Shown: positions 14,510 to 25,476, counted from the first letter of the stretch. The stretch: 64,000 nt of DNA from Zopfochytrium polystomum (GCA_025765615.1 JAIVFJ010000245.1:1-64000); one strand, 5' to 3'. The notes: a model not told the origin generated them from the letters alone. Numbers and translations are program-made.

Positions 14510-15371
14510 GGCTGATTAAGTGGGACAATGGTCGCGGACAGTTCAACAGCAGCCTAAGTAAAGTGGGGACCGATTCGAGAGTGATGAGGAGAGGCCGCCA
14601 GGCCGGAAAGGATGGAAAAGAGCGAGGGGAGTGTGTGAGGAGTCGGTTTGCCAGCCGGGGGGACGGTTTAAATGCTCTTCTCTCTTCCATTGCACAGGGG
14701 AACAGCTCTGTCTGTCGGCCCGTCTCGTCGGCAACTTTCTGCGGAACGGAGGGGGGTGCCACACGCGTGCAAACATGGCAAGACAGACCGCAACTGCCAT
14801 TCTTGACATTTTCTTATCAATTGTCCAGGGATGGAGAGAGTGAGAGAGAGAGTGAGAGAGAGAGAGAGAGAGACAGCCTCAGAGAAAGGGAAGTAAGAAG
14901 AGAGAGAAGAGAGACAGTAAAGGCGCGGAAGTTGGCAGATGGAGGCGCGATCCGACCCGCCAAGACATTCCTTTTTTGGAAACATGGCCGCGACAGGTGC
15001 CGCGCAATGGCGAACTGGCGAACTGAACGAGGTGGTCCGAGGAAGGAGCCCGAACCCTCCCAGACTGTTTGTCTGTCTGGCTCGCTGCCCCTCTCGCTTT
15101 TCTCTCGGTCTCTCGGTCTCTCGGTCTCTCGGTCTCTCTCCCTGTCTCCCTCGCTCTCTCGCTCTCTCCTCCATTCTTCTTATTTTACTAGCCCATCGCA
15201 TCGCATGACTTTGACGTGAATGAAAATCTTAGTAAATCACTTCTTGGCTAAGAGCCGTTTGCGTTTCTCCTCGTCAACTCCCTTCTCCCCCTCGGCAGCG
15301 CACCGACCAGCAGCAAGCTAAACCCCTAGTCCCCTCTGCCGGAAGCCACCCTAACGGCAAAGCCCGCGGCG
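14510..15371. other. Upstream region of OPT 1 with GA and CT tracts
   Basis: Contains GA-rich repeats (about 14833-14895) and CT/TCGGTC-rich repeats (about 15100-15170). No supported gene was found. On the minus strand this is the promoter side of OPT transporter 1. Confidence 0.6.
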
Positions 15372-17057
15372 TTGCCGAATTCACCCTGGGCCTGCCTCCT
15401 CGGCGCGCGGCTTGTTGGTGCGTTGTCCGTTCGTCGACGGAATCTTTTCATGTTCTTGCTTGACGGCTTCGCACCGCTGTGGAAACAAGCACGGTTCAAC
15501 TGGGTGCGTTTGTCCGGAATCGATGTGTTGCGTGCCAAGCATGTGGGACCAAGCCCTTCACCTCACAGACCCTCCTACCTGCAACAGCCTTCATCGGCGA
15601 AACAGCAGTCCTCGGGCAACTCCGCCGACAACTCCGCCTCCTACATCGTCACACACTCCACAGTAGTCTCTCCAATTACTCTTTTGCTTCTGCTTTCTGA
15701 GACTCCTTTTCCTCTGTTCAGTGGGAGTCTACTTTCCTCGTTCTTCACTCTGGCACACGCCCTTCCTCCCTTTTTGATACGCTTTCTGCTTCACACCGCC
15801 GCAAATTCCGCCTCCAACTCTTCACTGAATCACTACCCTCTCAATCACGCCTCCACCTCTGGTACCCTATGGTTCACCCCAATGGTTGCTGTCGTCGTTG
15901 CGCAACTGTGGCAGAGACCTTCTCCCACATCTTTCTCTGCCCTGTCGCTCACGATGCCTTCCTTTCTGTTAAGAACTCCCTCACATCCGCCTTGGCCTCT
16001 TGTGCCCCCTCAGACGCCCTACACCCAAACCCTCACTCCTCTGCCCCCTTTTGGCTATCCCTCCCTGAATTTTCCCTCTCTGCCAATGCGCCACTCAACC
16101 TCCTCACTCTCCTTTGGGGTATCATCCCTCAATCCTTTTACAATATCCTCCACCACAGCGAGACCTTCCCAGCTGACAAAGTCGTTACCGCCCTTGTACG
16201 CATCTTTCATGACTTCCTCCTCGACGTCCATCAGTAAATCTGGCGCCCTTGCTGTGATTGAAACTATCCTCTGGGAACGCGACCACGGCATTACACCCTC
16301 CAAAAAGCATCGCCACCGCCCACCATCTTCTCCCACTCCTCCACCTGTAAGCCCTGCTACGTCCCACACACCGTCCCCAGTTGCAAGCCCCGCTCCCGCA
16401 GCCTCACAGGTCACCTCCTCTCCCTCGCAATCCCCCACTCCAAGGTTATCACCCAGCATTACTGCCTCCCCGCAGCCTCAAATACCCCCTGTACATCAGC
16501 AACGGCCACCTTGTGCTCCTCAATGCGGTACATGCGGCCGCCACCACTCCAACACCTGTCCTCCTGATTGGCTCCTCTTGCGAGGCGGTATTCGGTCCTG
16601 GCGCCAACACTACCTTGGCCTTGTTCGCCCAGCTCTTGGAACACTCTGGATTTGGCGCACGGTCACTGTTTCCAATCCTACTCCACAGACAATTATGCAT
16701 CCCCCACATCCTGTACCGCCAGACGTGCACTAATTGCCTTCCACCTCCCCTGCTCCACCCCTTTTCCACGGCTCTGCCCTTTCCTTCCTGACTCCTTCCA
16801 CCCACTTACTCCGCTGTCAGAATGACACTTTCCGCAAGGCCTAGGCCTTAAATTTTCTCCCCCTTTCGTTGTTGTTGTAGAATTCTTGTGGTTGTTTACT
16901 TTGTTTCCCTGTAGTGTTAGCAGCTAGGGTGGCCTGTGTGTGGTAACGCGCTTGGTTCTGTCAAGGTCCTTGGCTTCCTGCCATACCTGCGTGGCATCTC
17001 ACTCTTCCCGTCACACAGCCTCCGGCTGCGTGAAATAATAAAAAAAAAAAAAAAAAA
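15372..17057 (+). mobile_element. 5'-truncated non-LTR (LINE) retrotransposon with poly(A) tail
   Basis: The frame covering about 15780-16237 encodes a segment with RRKFRLQLF, then a zinc-binding CRRC...ETFSHIFLCP. This is the zf-RVT arrangement found after the reverse transcriptase of LINE elements. An IWE-like segment (ETILWERDHGI) follows in another frame near 16270, then a Pro/Ser-rich tail. The palm domain of the reverse transcriptase is absent, so the copy is 5'-truncated. An AATAATAAA-type signal and a poly(A) run of about 17 A end it at 17057, which sets the element on the plus strand. The long open frame 15372-16733 is probably largely a composition effect. The left boundary is not defined and target-site duplications were not resolved. 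Confidence 0.6.
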
Positions 17058-17104
17058 GTTCAGCCCGCAGTCCGCAGCCGCCGACGAAATTGAGCGAGCG
17101 GTCC

Positions 17105-17111
17105 GTATAAA
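17105..17111 (+). promoter_or_regulatory. TATA-like box ahead of a hairpin
   Basis: A TATAAAA motif about 50 nt upstream of a strong nested inverted repeat (17155-17223), downstream of the LINE poly(A) tail. No start site is known, so transcription of the hairpin or of the retrotransposon from here is only a possibility. Confidence 0.3.
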
Positions 17112-17154
17112 AGGTGGCGGGATTACGTACGATGCCCCCCAGCGTCTCCTCTCT

Positions 17155-17223
17155 GGCGGTCCAACAGTCTTCAATGCGATTCTAACTTTCGCCTTTTACT
17201 AAAGTTAGCCGTGTTGGACCGCC
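17155..17223 (+). repeat. Nested inverted repeat (possible structured RNA or cruciform)
   Basis: A perfect 12-bp outer arm (GGCGGTCCAACA at 17155-17166, complement at 17212-17223) encloses a perfect 8-bp inner arm (CTAACTTT at 17182-17189, complement at 17201-17208). It lies between a LINE tail and the start of the tyrosine-recombinase element. It does not match the tRNA cloverleaf or any RNA I recognise. Confidence 0.6.
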
Positions 17224-17316
17224 ACTTGCTGAGAGTGCTTTTCAATTTTTGGAAAAAACCTCCACCCCTCCCTCTTCTGTGGGAGGGCCCTGGACTGGCC
17301 CTATCTCTTGAGTGGA

Positions 17317-17415
17317 TTTTTGGTTCAAAGGAGGGTTTGGACAAGGCCAAATTTTCTGGACGTTGCGTGGTTCATTATTATTTTCATTTTGGGACAACGC
17401 GCTGCGCAAGAGGAC
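17317..17415 (+). repeat. Split direct repeat A1 (left end)
   Basis: A 99-bp copy beginning TTTTTGGTTCAAAGG and ending CAAGAGGAC. The same 99 bp recur at 22920-23018 and 23141-23239. It marks the left boundary of the retroelement, and the gag ATG follows 5 nt later. Confidence 0.95.
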
Positions 17416-17419
17416 TCTT

Positions 17420-19691
17420 ATGGACCTGCGCAACGTCACCACCAGGCGTTCGCAACGTCGCTGGCAGCCGCAACATCCCGATCGCATGCAAGACTTCCTC
17501 AACGACCGGGCCTTTGGTGACCTCGGTGGAGACTCTCATATCCACCAAGGTGCTGCTCCTGCGGGAGCGGGTGTCATCTCTGGAGCTTCCGATCAAGCTA
17601 TCGCCGGTGCGGGTACTACCGTGGACGCCGCCACTGGTTCAGGCGCGACTGCAGCCGCCACAGCAGGGGCGCACTCCTCGCAGGCCCGACAACGGTACGC
17701 CCACCCTCGCAGTATGTCCTCTCTTAACACTTCCCACCGCTCCGCCTCCCCTGCCCGGACCTCCGCACAGGTCCGAGAATGACGCTCAGGCGACATCTCG
17801 TCGCCCCACTGCTAGGTCTGGTGTCACAGGGACGCGTGATGGCTCTGGCCGCATGCGAGGCGCGCACGCTCGCGATTCCGATCGCACACAGCGCGACCCA
17901 GGTCGCTCCGGCAACTCAGGTCGCCTATCAGGGGGTTCCGACCGCCACCCTCGCGATTCCGATCGCAGCCGCACTCAGGTCCAGTTCGACTGCCATGGCG
18001 GTCCGCGCAGGCGTCGCTGTCCAAGCAGGCCTCGCAGCCCGGGCAGGCGCCGCAGCCCAAGCAGGCGCCGGAGTCCAAGCAGACGACGCAGCCCAAGCAG
18101 GCGGCGCAGCCACGCCACCAGGAACCACTGGCAAGCGCGCCGGCGGTCCCGTTCCCGGTCTCGGTCGCCTCAAGCCACCTACAGCCACCGCACTGAGCGG
18201 CGCCCAACCCGTTCGCGCCCCTCTTCCATGTGCCGCCGACGCTTCCGCACGTCCGGCGGCCATGAAGTAGCTTGGGGAGCTCGTTCGCCGTCGCGCCACT
18301 CCCGCCAGCGGAGCATCTCTTCGGTCAGCACCCGTGACTTACTGGATCACTACCGGCCGGCCTATTCTGGTCAAGGTCGACATCGCTCCTTTCGCCAGCG
18401 GAGTCCCAGTCGCAGAGGGCGCGCATGGTCCTGTCGCCCTCGCTCGCTGGCATCCTCCCCCCAACCTGCGCGCTACCCGCACAGGGGCAGGAACTCACCA
18501 TCCTTGGACTCATCATCGGCCAGCTCCCGCTCGTCTCGCTCTGCCGACTCCCGGGACTCTCGCAAGCGCAGGAGAAAAGTGAACCGGCATGACAAGAACT
18601 GGTCTCTTCTTGCACGTCTCTCCCTCCGTGACCCAACTCTGCTGGCGGACACTGCGTGGGTTTTCCCCACAACTCCATATGGCCAAATGAAGGTGCGCGC
18701 CTCCCTGCGGTGGACACGAAAAGGGGGCCGTTACTCCAGCCTCCTCACCACGCTACAACACCAGCTGGGGCACAGGACAGTTGCCCAGTCTGACGTGAGG
18801 ACGCAGGGGATCGCTGCTGCATTCCAAAATCCCTACGAGTTCTACCTGGTCACACACTTGGCGTACGTGCAGTTGGACTACCTACTGGACCCACAGGTCT
18901 ACTCCAGTTACTACACAACAAATCCAGCGACCTTCAAGCGCCTCGGCCCGATCCCACCCTCTAAGCACGTCATTTTCCATCTCGGCGACTGGCAACGCGC
19001 TTTTCGCCGCTACGAGGGAATGATCAACACCACACTCCACTCGCGCCAACAGCCATTCCTCCGGGACGAGTTCCGCACATACTACGACTGGTTTTCTGCG
19101 ATGGCTGTTCGAGTTGGGCCTGCCCATTTTGCGGCCCTCTATGGAGCCGACATTAAGTGGCGCGATTTTCTCTCAGTCAACTATGACATTCCCCTCACCG
19201 ATCGCTTGGAGAGGGGACCCCTCTTTGTCTCTGCAGTTGGCATTCCTGGTCCCTCGTACCCCTACGGTTTGCAGGACACTGTCGCGGAGCCCCTGCCAGC
19301 AGTGAGGGGTCCTCCTGGGGCCCCCACGGCAACCACCTCAGCCACGAGCACCACGCACAAGACTTCGACCTCAGCCACAAAGCCTGCCACTGGCGCTGTC
19401 ACGCTCCCACGCCTCAAGATAGCAGGAATCCCAGGCCCTGTCTGCGCTGCAGTCTGCTGGAAGTTCAATGTTGGGACCTGCCCTGGCGGCTGCAGTCGCG
19501 CCCACCTCTGCTTTGCCTGTATGATCTCTGGCAAGCAGGTCGCGCACAGGTGCATTGAGCAGCCCGACGAGGACCACCAACGGTACATCATCATGCTGAA
19601 CGCATCAGGGGCCTCCGGCCTAGCAACCAAAAGCGCCGCTGCAGCCTCGTCCTCGTCCACGTCTGGCGGGCCCTTTCCTGGGGGCGGGTGA
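17420..19691 (+). CDS. Gag-like protein of the tyrosine-recombinase retrotransposon
   Basis: The most likely start is the ATG at 17420 (MDLRNVTTRRSQ), directly after repeat A1. That frame runs to about 17780. The protein then continues in the frame that is open to 19691, so one frame break is needed. The middle is an extreme Arg/Ser stretch with repeated SPSRRR units (about 18000-18600), a likely RNA-binding region. A structured part follows (NWSLLARLSLRDPTLL onward). The C-terminus holds a Cys/His cluster (C-x3-C-x5-C-x3-C-x4-HLCFAC, ending HRC) of the kind seen in DIRS-group gag proteins. It would coat the element RNA. The exact N-terminal junction is uncertain. Confidence 0.7.
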
Positions 19692-19824
19692 AGAGGCCGC
19701 CACAGCCACTCTCTTCCTGCCGCCAGTCGCACATCCACCGCAGCCTCCGGCACCCGAACCACCTCCGCTCTCCACGCCTGAACTCGACCTCCTTGGTAGC
19801 ACGAACCCCCGCTGGTCTCGTGGA

Positions 19825-21612
19825 ATGTTATTCGATCCGTCCGCACCCCTTCGCTTCCCGGCTGCCGAAGACACGGAAACCTCGCCCCCCCTGCCGTCCC
19901 CACCGCTTGGGGACCCACGATACCAGGAGATCCTCGATTATCTCGCTGCTAATGTCCCGTGCAAGATTGTCCACACTGTCAATCTGCTGCGCCTACGATT
20001 TTACTTGGAACCTCATCCCAACCGCCCATTCGTCGACTCCCTCCTTGGCAGCTTTATTGTTGGCTTCCACTACGGAGATGGTTTTCTGGACCGGCCTCGA
20101 ACCCCACGCCTGCTCCAATCCTCGCTGGAGGATGGTGTTCACAAGGAGTCACTCGAACGTTACATCCAGACTGAGCTTGCCGCTGGACGGTACTCGCCAA
20201 TTCCTCACCTGCCAGACTTCTCCTCGACGGTCTCCCTGTTCACCATCACCCAGCACGACAAGAACAGGTTGATTCACGACCTGTCCTTTCCCCGAGGGGA
20301 CTCTGTCAACACCCACATCCCAGACGAGCACGCAAGAGTCCAGTACGACCGACTTCACTGCTGCTTTCCCTCACGTGACGACCATGATACGCCGCTGTCC
20401 GGCTGGGTACCGCGTTGTCGTCTGGAAAAAGGACATCAAGTCAGCCTTCCGTCAGATCCCACTGGCCCCAGCCAATCAGGTAATGCAGATCATCCGCTTT
20501 CGGGGGCAGTTCTACCTCGATCACTGCCTGAGTTTTGGCAGTCGTGCCGGCCCCCGAACCTTCACTCGCTTGAGCCACACCATTGTCTGGATCGCAGTTC
20601 ACGTCCTGCGTGTGTCCTCCTGCTTCGTGTTTGTCGACGACCTCTTTGGCTACGACTACCAACCCACGGCAGACTTCTTGGCCAGCACAAAACCCGCCGC
20701 CCTCTTGGCGGTCGAAGGCCTCCTGGACGAGCTCGGACTTCCTCACTGGTAAGGAGGAGTGGGGCGACGCCATTGTGGTCCTGGGGCTGCAGCAGTGTGT
20801 GTCGTCCCTCTCCCTGTCCCTCCCGTCCGAGAAGTTGGACAAGCTCAACAGCCTCCTTGATGATTGGCTCTCCGGTCGCCCATGGCCCCTTCGGCACTGG
20901 CAGCAGGCCCTTGGATATTTTGTTCATGTCTCCTGTGTCTATTTCCCTATCTCAGCGGCACTACCCCCCCTCTACCGAGCTACCGCCGGCCGCACACACA
21001 AGCACGCCCGAGTGCCTTTGACAGGCGAGGCTAGGGAGGCGGTGGAGTGGATCCGCGACTACGTCCGTGCGTGTTCCCCCACCCTCCTGATACGACTTCA
21101 CTCGTGGCGGCTGTGCGACCGCACCTTGGTCTATTTCACCGACGCCTGCCAAGATGGCCTGGGAGCCTGGTTCCCGTCGCTCCAGGTCGCGCACTATCAC
21201 CGATCGCAGCACCCTTACTCCTCCACCGAGGGGGCCCCTCTGCATGTCGGCACCAATGAGCTCTACGCCCAGTATTGGGCCCTCTGGCTCCTAACCCACG
21301 TCCACAACGAGGTTCACGAAGGCTGCAAACTTCTTGGATACTCCGACAACCGCGGTGTGGTTGCCAACTTTGACTCGTACTCATCCTCCCGGCACGTCAA
21401 CAACGTCATCCTTCGGCGCATCGCGCTCTGGGAAGGTTCGGGGGAGCTGGTCTATCCGGGTCCTCCACGTACGTGGGGAGGCCAACGTAGTTGCTGATGC
21501 TCTGTCGCGGGGAGATTTGGGCACGGTACGCAAGCTTCATCCACTGGCTTCAATCCAGGAGGCCAACAGCCTGCCTCCCCTTCCGTTCCCCTATGCCTCG
21601 CTCTTCAAATAG
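19825..21612 (+). CDS. Reverse transcriptase/RNase H of the retrotransposon (frame-broken)
   Basis: Copies element RNA into DNA. The N-terminal frame (19825 to about 20335) carries RYSPIPHLPDF and NRLIHDLSFP of the RT fingers. The next frame (to 20752) carries WKKDIKSAFRQIPL and the catalytic palm motif FVFVDDLFG with the FVDD aspartates. A third frame (to 21497) has the RNase H core with YFTDACQDGLGAW, TNELYAQYWAL and YSDNRGVVANF. The last piece (to 21612) supplies RGEANVVADALSRG. At least three frame breaks therefore split one conserved polypeptide. The order RT then RNase H, directly followed by a tyrosine recombinase, is the DIRS-superfamily order. Confidence 0.85.
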
Positions 21613-22648
21613 CCGCTCCAGGCGCGCGGCACGCCGTCAGCAACTACCTCAGCCTCCCTCCCCGCACCGCTCTGGCATCGCCCATCGCCACATCCACAGC
21701 ACCCCTTCCGACGTCCTGCTCGCCCACACCGCAAACCTCCAACGAACGAGCCTTGAACGCTCAACACTCAGCCAGTATTCTGTTGCAGCAGAACACTGGC
21801 GCCTCTTCAGCCATAATCACCCCGAACTTCGTCCCAACATCGACAACCCTCAACATGTTGCCATGTTCGCCACCTCCCTTCACCTCAGCGGCTACAGCTA
21901 CTCCACCGTCACCGGCTATCTTAGTGGGGTCGGTCGTCTTCTCGGTTCCCACGACTGGGCCACAGTTCGCTCACACCCCGCTGTTCAGCAGACAGTCGCG
22001 GGGATACGGAAGGCCCACCTCCGCGACCGCCCATCCTCCCCACCCCCGCGGCAGTCTCCACCCCTCACTGTTCAAGATCTCGAGCGGCTCTGCGACAGGA
22101 TTCGCCACGGCGACACCGACCGACCTCTCCTGCTCGCACTGGCGACCACAGCATTCTTTGGCCTACATCGCCTCGCCGAACTCCTCGATCCTGACGACCT
22201 GCGGGCCGCCTCTGCCCATCGCCGCATACCCTACTCCTCGGTCAACACCCGGCGCAACTCCCTCTCTTACTTCCTGCCTTACACGAAGGTGGACCGATTT
22301 GGCCCAGGCCAGACAATTGTGCTTCCCATCGACAGCCCCCATCGTCCAAGCATCTCGCCAGTATCCCGCATGGAGCAATACCTTGCCGTCCGACCACGCG
22401 GCGACGGGCCTCTGTTTCGGCGCCCCGACGGCACAGTTCCCACCAAGTCCTGGTTCCTCCGCCGCCTTCGGGACGCCCTGGGCGACCACTACTCCGGAAA
22501 GTCCTTTCGCTGCGGCGGGGCGACGTTCCTCGCCCAGATTGGCAACAGTGCATCCTACATCCAAGCACGGGGTCGGTGGTCGTCCGAGGCGTGGCAACTC
22601 TACGTGCGAGACAAGCCAGCCCTCGCCCATCTCCTCCTGCAGCGATAG
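21593..22648 (+). CDS. Tyrosine recombinase (integrase) of the retrotransposon
   Basis: Integrates a circular DNA intermediate by site-specific recombination, replacing the DDE integrase of LTR elements. The ATG at 21593 overlaps the RT/RNase H stop by 20 bp and gives about 351 residues with an Arg-rich start. A SAM-like N-terminal core-binding region (SQYSVAAEHWRLF) precedes the catalytic domain. The catalytic domain shows the first Arg in FFGLHRLAELL, a Lys in PYTKVDRFG, the box-II region SFRCGGATFLA and the nucleophile region WSSEAWQLYVRD with Tyr. The usual His of HxxR is Lys here (GKSFR), which may reflect divergence or inactivation. The frame is intact. Confidence 0.85.
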   Translation: MPRSSNSRSRRAARRQQLPQPPSPHRSGIAHRHIHSTPSDVLLAHTANLQRTSLERSTLSQYSVAAEHWRLFSHNHPELRPNIDNPQHVAMFATSLHLSGYSYSTVTGYLSGVGRLLGSHDWATVRSHPAVQQTVAGIRKAHLRDRPSSPPPRQSPPLTVQDLERLCDRIRHGDTDRPLLLALATTAFFGLHRLAELLDPDDLRAASAHRRIPYSSVNTRRNSLSYFLPYTKVDRFGPGQTIVLPIDSPHRPSISPVSRMEQYLAVRPRGDGPLFRRPDGTVPTKSWFLRRLRDALGDHYSGKSFRCGGATFLAQIGNSASYIQARGRWSSEAWQLYVRDKPALAHLLLQR

Positions 22649-22818
22649 CCATAACATGCTCCATTTCATTCATTACTCCTCAACCCCCTATCTATTCTTA
22701 TCTTTATTTCACATCTACGTCTTGCTCCTCCCTTTCGCCATTCATTCCTGTTCTCTCCTCTTCTCTCTCTCCTCTCCCCGGGGTGCCTTCGCCTCCTCGG
22801 CACTATGGGCACCGGGGT

Positions 22819-23361
22819 GGCGCACTTCCAGTGGGTGCCCGCCTCCGGGGACGAGGAGAATACATTTCGTCACCACCACTCGTTCTCCCACGCTTCACGC
22901 AAAGGGAGGGACAATTTGGTTTTTGGTTCAAAGGAGGGTTTGGACAAGGCCAAATTTTCTGGACGTTGCGTGGTTCATTATTATTTTCATTTTGGGACAA
23001 CGCGCTGCGCAAGAGGACCCCTCCCTCCCGGCCCAGGTCGGCGCACTTCCAGTGGGTGCCCGCCTCCGGGGACGAGGAGAATACATTTCGTCACCACCAC
23101 TCGTTCTCCCACGCTTCACGCAAAGGGAGGGACAATTTGGTTTTTGGTTCAAAGGAGGGTTTGGACAAGGCCAAATTTTCTGGACGTTGCGTGGTTCATT
23201 ATTATTTTCATTTTGGGACAACGCGCTGCGCAAGAGGACCCCTCCCTCCCGGCCCAGGTCGGCGCACTTCCAGTGGGTGCCCGCCTCCGGGGACGAGGAG
23301 AATACATTTCGTCACCACCACTCGTTCTCCCACGCTTCGCGCAAAGGGAGGGACAATTTGG
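22819..23361 (+). repeat. Right-end repeat cluster B1-A2-B2-A3-B3
   Basis: The 101-bp repeat B lies at 22819-22919, 23040-23140 and 23261-23361. The 99-bp repeat A lies at 22920-23018 and 23141-23239. A 21-bp spacer separates each A from the following B, giving a 221-bp period. Copies are nearly identical (one difference seen in B3, CGCG for CACG), so the array is young or homogenised. B abuts A directly without spacer. In PAT/Ngaro elements that junction corresponds to the recombination site of the circular intermediate. Confidence 0.95.
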
Positions 23362-23532
23362 AGATGAAAGAAAAGGCCGCAGTTTCCAGTACTTTCGCGC
23401 AAGTCCCTGCTCGGGACAACGCCAGTTGATTAGCAATTGGTAGTGTTGGACATGTCAGCGAGTTTGAAATCTTCCGCAAAGGCAGGTTTCGACAAACATT
23501 TGAAACAATTTCTCCGCCGCCAGCAGCGCGGG

Positions 23533-23540
23533 TATATAAA
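23533..23540 (+). promoter_or_regulatory. TATA box of thioredoxin 2
   Basis: TATATAAA about 100 nt upstream of the ATG at 23636 and about 170 nt beyond the right end of the retrotransposon. The element therefore inserted just upstream of the core promoter. Confidence 0.55.
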
Positions 23541-23635
23541 CGGAGAAGCCTGCGCTCGGCCTCTCTCACACACTACCACCTGTATTGCCATTGTACCCAC
23601 ACGCAGCTGCACTTCGCTTCGCAGGCACCGAAATC

Positions 23636-24084
23636 ATGGTCAAGGAAATCCAAGCTGAGTCCGAATTTTACGGAGCCCTCAAGGACGCCGGTCTCGTTGT
23701 AGTAGGTGAGAACAACATTCCGCAACAAACGGCTCATCCCTTTGCAGCCATGACAAACGCTTATTCCGACCTCTATCTTGCAAAAAACCGCAACCACCGT
23801 TTCCCCCTCTTCCCTCTCCCCTTGCACTTTCCCACCAGACTTTTCCGCCTCGTGGTGCGGCCCCTGCAAGATGGTTGCCCCGCACTACGACGCTCTCTCC
23901 CAAAAGTACCCCCGCCGCAAAGTTCCTCAAGATCGACGTCGACGACTACCCCGAGATCGCAGAGGCCGCGGGCGTGACGGCCATGCCGACGTTTGTGTTC
24001 TTTAAGGACGGAGCGGCGGTCGGCGATGCGGTGAGGGGGGCAAACATTCGCGCGGTGGAGGAGCGGGTGGTCAAGTTCCTGTGA
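23636..24084 (+). CDS. Thioredoxin 2 (paralogue of thioredoxin 1)
   Basis: Disulfide reductase. Exon 1 is 23636-23705, the intron is 23706-23838 at the same codon as in thioredoxin 1, and exon 2 is 23839-24084. The active site is [10 protein letters not shown] and the cis-Pro loop is AMPTFVFF. A run of five C near 23906-23911, against four in thioredoxin 1, shifts the frame between KY and [14 protein letters not shown]. Downstream protein is fully conserved to the stop, so an inserted C in the assembly is the simplest explanation. The N-terminus [11 protein letters not shown] is nearly identical to that of thioredoxin 1. Confidence 0.9.
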
Positions 24085-24229
24085 AGATGGGTGGTAGCGG
24101 TCGGTTGTTGCGAATGTCGGGAACTGCTCCTTTTTGTGGTGACACCGAGCCAAGTTCCTGTGAAGATGGGTGGTAGTTGTGGGCTGCTGCGAATGTCGGG
24201 AACTGTTCTTTTTTGTGGTGATACCGAGC
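24072..24229 (+). repeat. 79-bp tandem duplication across the thioredoxin 2 stop codon
   Basis: Two 79-bp copies (24072-24150 and 24151-24229), each starting CAAGTTCCTGTGAAGATGGG. The first includes the last three codons and the stop. The second repeats the same coding end inside the 3' flank. Copies differ at several positions. Confidence 0.9.
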
Positions 24230-24483
24230 TATCTTCTGGCGTATTAATAAGACCATTAAATATTGAAGTGTCTTTCCCGCTGCAAAAGTGTGAACTTCCT
24301 CAGTATCCTCAGATAGAGTCTGCTTAATCCGCCACTCATACTTTCTTATATTACTATCGCATAATGTATACGTGAATGCTTCAGAAAGTGCATAAAAACA
24401 ACCATAGCTTGGTTTCCTCCCTCACCCGCAAGTCCCCAATTCACGGGCGCTCTGTACCGCCGCGCCGGCGGCCTTAGGACGGA

Positions 24484-25432
24484 CTAACCCTGCTTCTTTG
24501 TCATCGCGACGGTAGTAATCGCGACCACAGCGACCAGCACTAGGACGCACCCGACGCCGATCAGTAAGAAGGACAACCTCCTCGTCCTGCTTTTCGACGC
24601 AGCCGCCATCCTCCAATCGCCGCCACCGCCGCCGCCGTCACCGCGCGCGCCGTCGTCGGCGGCAGCATGAGCATCAGACTGATACTGTCGCGGCGGCGCG
24701 CGCTCCTCGGCGTAGTAGCTAAAGTTGGAGGATCGGTTGGTCGGGAGGCCTACGGATCCCGCGGAGGAAGAGGCAGTGGTGCGGGCGGCGTCGGAGACAA
24801 AGTACGAGGAGCGCGCCCCGGAGCGCTGCGATTCGGAGGAGAAGAAGGCTTCGGAGCGGCCGGCGGCCGGGCGGGTGGCGGTTGTGGTGGCGTTGGCGCT
24901 GCCGGGTGGTGTAGGGTGGGAGGGGGTGGAGGCGGTTGGGTTTGACGGGAGGCTGGGCAGACATTCAGGGACGGTCCGGTGAGCGACACGGCGGCGATCA
25001 TGGAGAAAAATGAACTCCGCACCCAACAACAAACCTGGAGCGGGCAGCCGCGTTGTCGTTGTCGTCGTCGTCGCCAGCGACGTCCGCCGCGTCCGGTAGC
25101 GACTGGTAGTCCGACGATCTGCCAGAGAGGCTGCCGTGGCGAGACAGCTGCGATAGGAACTTCACCAGCCCTTGCTTGTCTTCCGTCGTTGGCGACGATG
25201 GTTGTTGTGGCGGCTGTTGGACGTCGCGCTGCTGCTGGTGCGGCGGAGGCTCCGACTGTTGGTGCTCTGCACCCGCTGGTGAGGTGGCAGCGGGCCCGCC
25301 GCCGGGGTCGTCCCGACCGCCGCCGCTGCCGATGGCGGCGGCGGCGAGCGCCGTTGTTGGAGATGGAGGAGGGGGCGGAGCGGCGCCTCTGGCGGCGCTA
25401 CTAGGCATGCTGTTGCTGTGTGCGTGAGACAT
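24484..25432 (-). CDS. Low-complexity protein with a C-terminal membrane anchor
   Basis: Not recognised. From a start at 25432 (MSHAHSNSMPSS) one frame gives a Pro/Gln/Ser-rich region and KQGLVKFLSQLSRHGSL. It passes, through an intron or a frame break near 25030, into a second frame rich in Ser/Ala/Gly. The end is a basic stretch (KSRTRRLSF), one hydrophobic helix of about 23 residues and MTKKQG at 24484. The layout suggests a tail-anchored or single-pass protein with a disordered cytosolic part. A CT-rich tract (about 25480-25600) sits directly upstream. Confidence 0.45.
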
Positions 25433-25476
25433 GTGGGGGTTGCTTCCTTCGCGGTCTGTCTTTCCCCACTCTCAGT

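Larger units (their letters stand above)
17317..23361 (+). mobile_element. Tyrosine-recombinase retrotransposon with split direct repeats (PAT/Ngaro-like)
   Basis: A DIRS-order retroelement of about 6 kb. Between the repeats lie, in order, a gag-like gene, a reverse transcriptase/RNase H gene and a tyrosine recombinase gene. A 99-bp repeat A occurs at the left end (17317-17415). At the right end the order is B1-A2-B2-A3-B3. This is the split-direct-repeat layout (A1 ... B1 A2 B2) of PAT and Ngaro elements, with one additional A-B unit in tandem. There are no LTRs and no aspartic protease or DDE integrase. No methyltransferase domain was seen in the space available. The coding genes contain several frame breaks, so this copy may be inactive or may carry assembly indels. 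Confidence 0.85.

Noticed and set aside
15372..16733. A 453-codon Pro/Ser-rich frame as a separate protein
   Set aside because: The LINE zinc-binding segment is encoded in a different frame over the same DNA; the long frame is probably a composition effect of CT-rich sequence.
17211..17415. ATG at 17211 as the start of the gag protein
   Set aside because: It lies upstream of repeat A1, outside the element, and would put the repeat inside the coding region; the ATG at 17420 directly after A1 fits the element better.
22819..23361. CRISPR-like array
   Set aside because: The repeats are 99 and 101 bp, directly abutting, with the same 21-bp spacer each time. This is the split-repeat end of a retroelement in a eukaryote.
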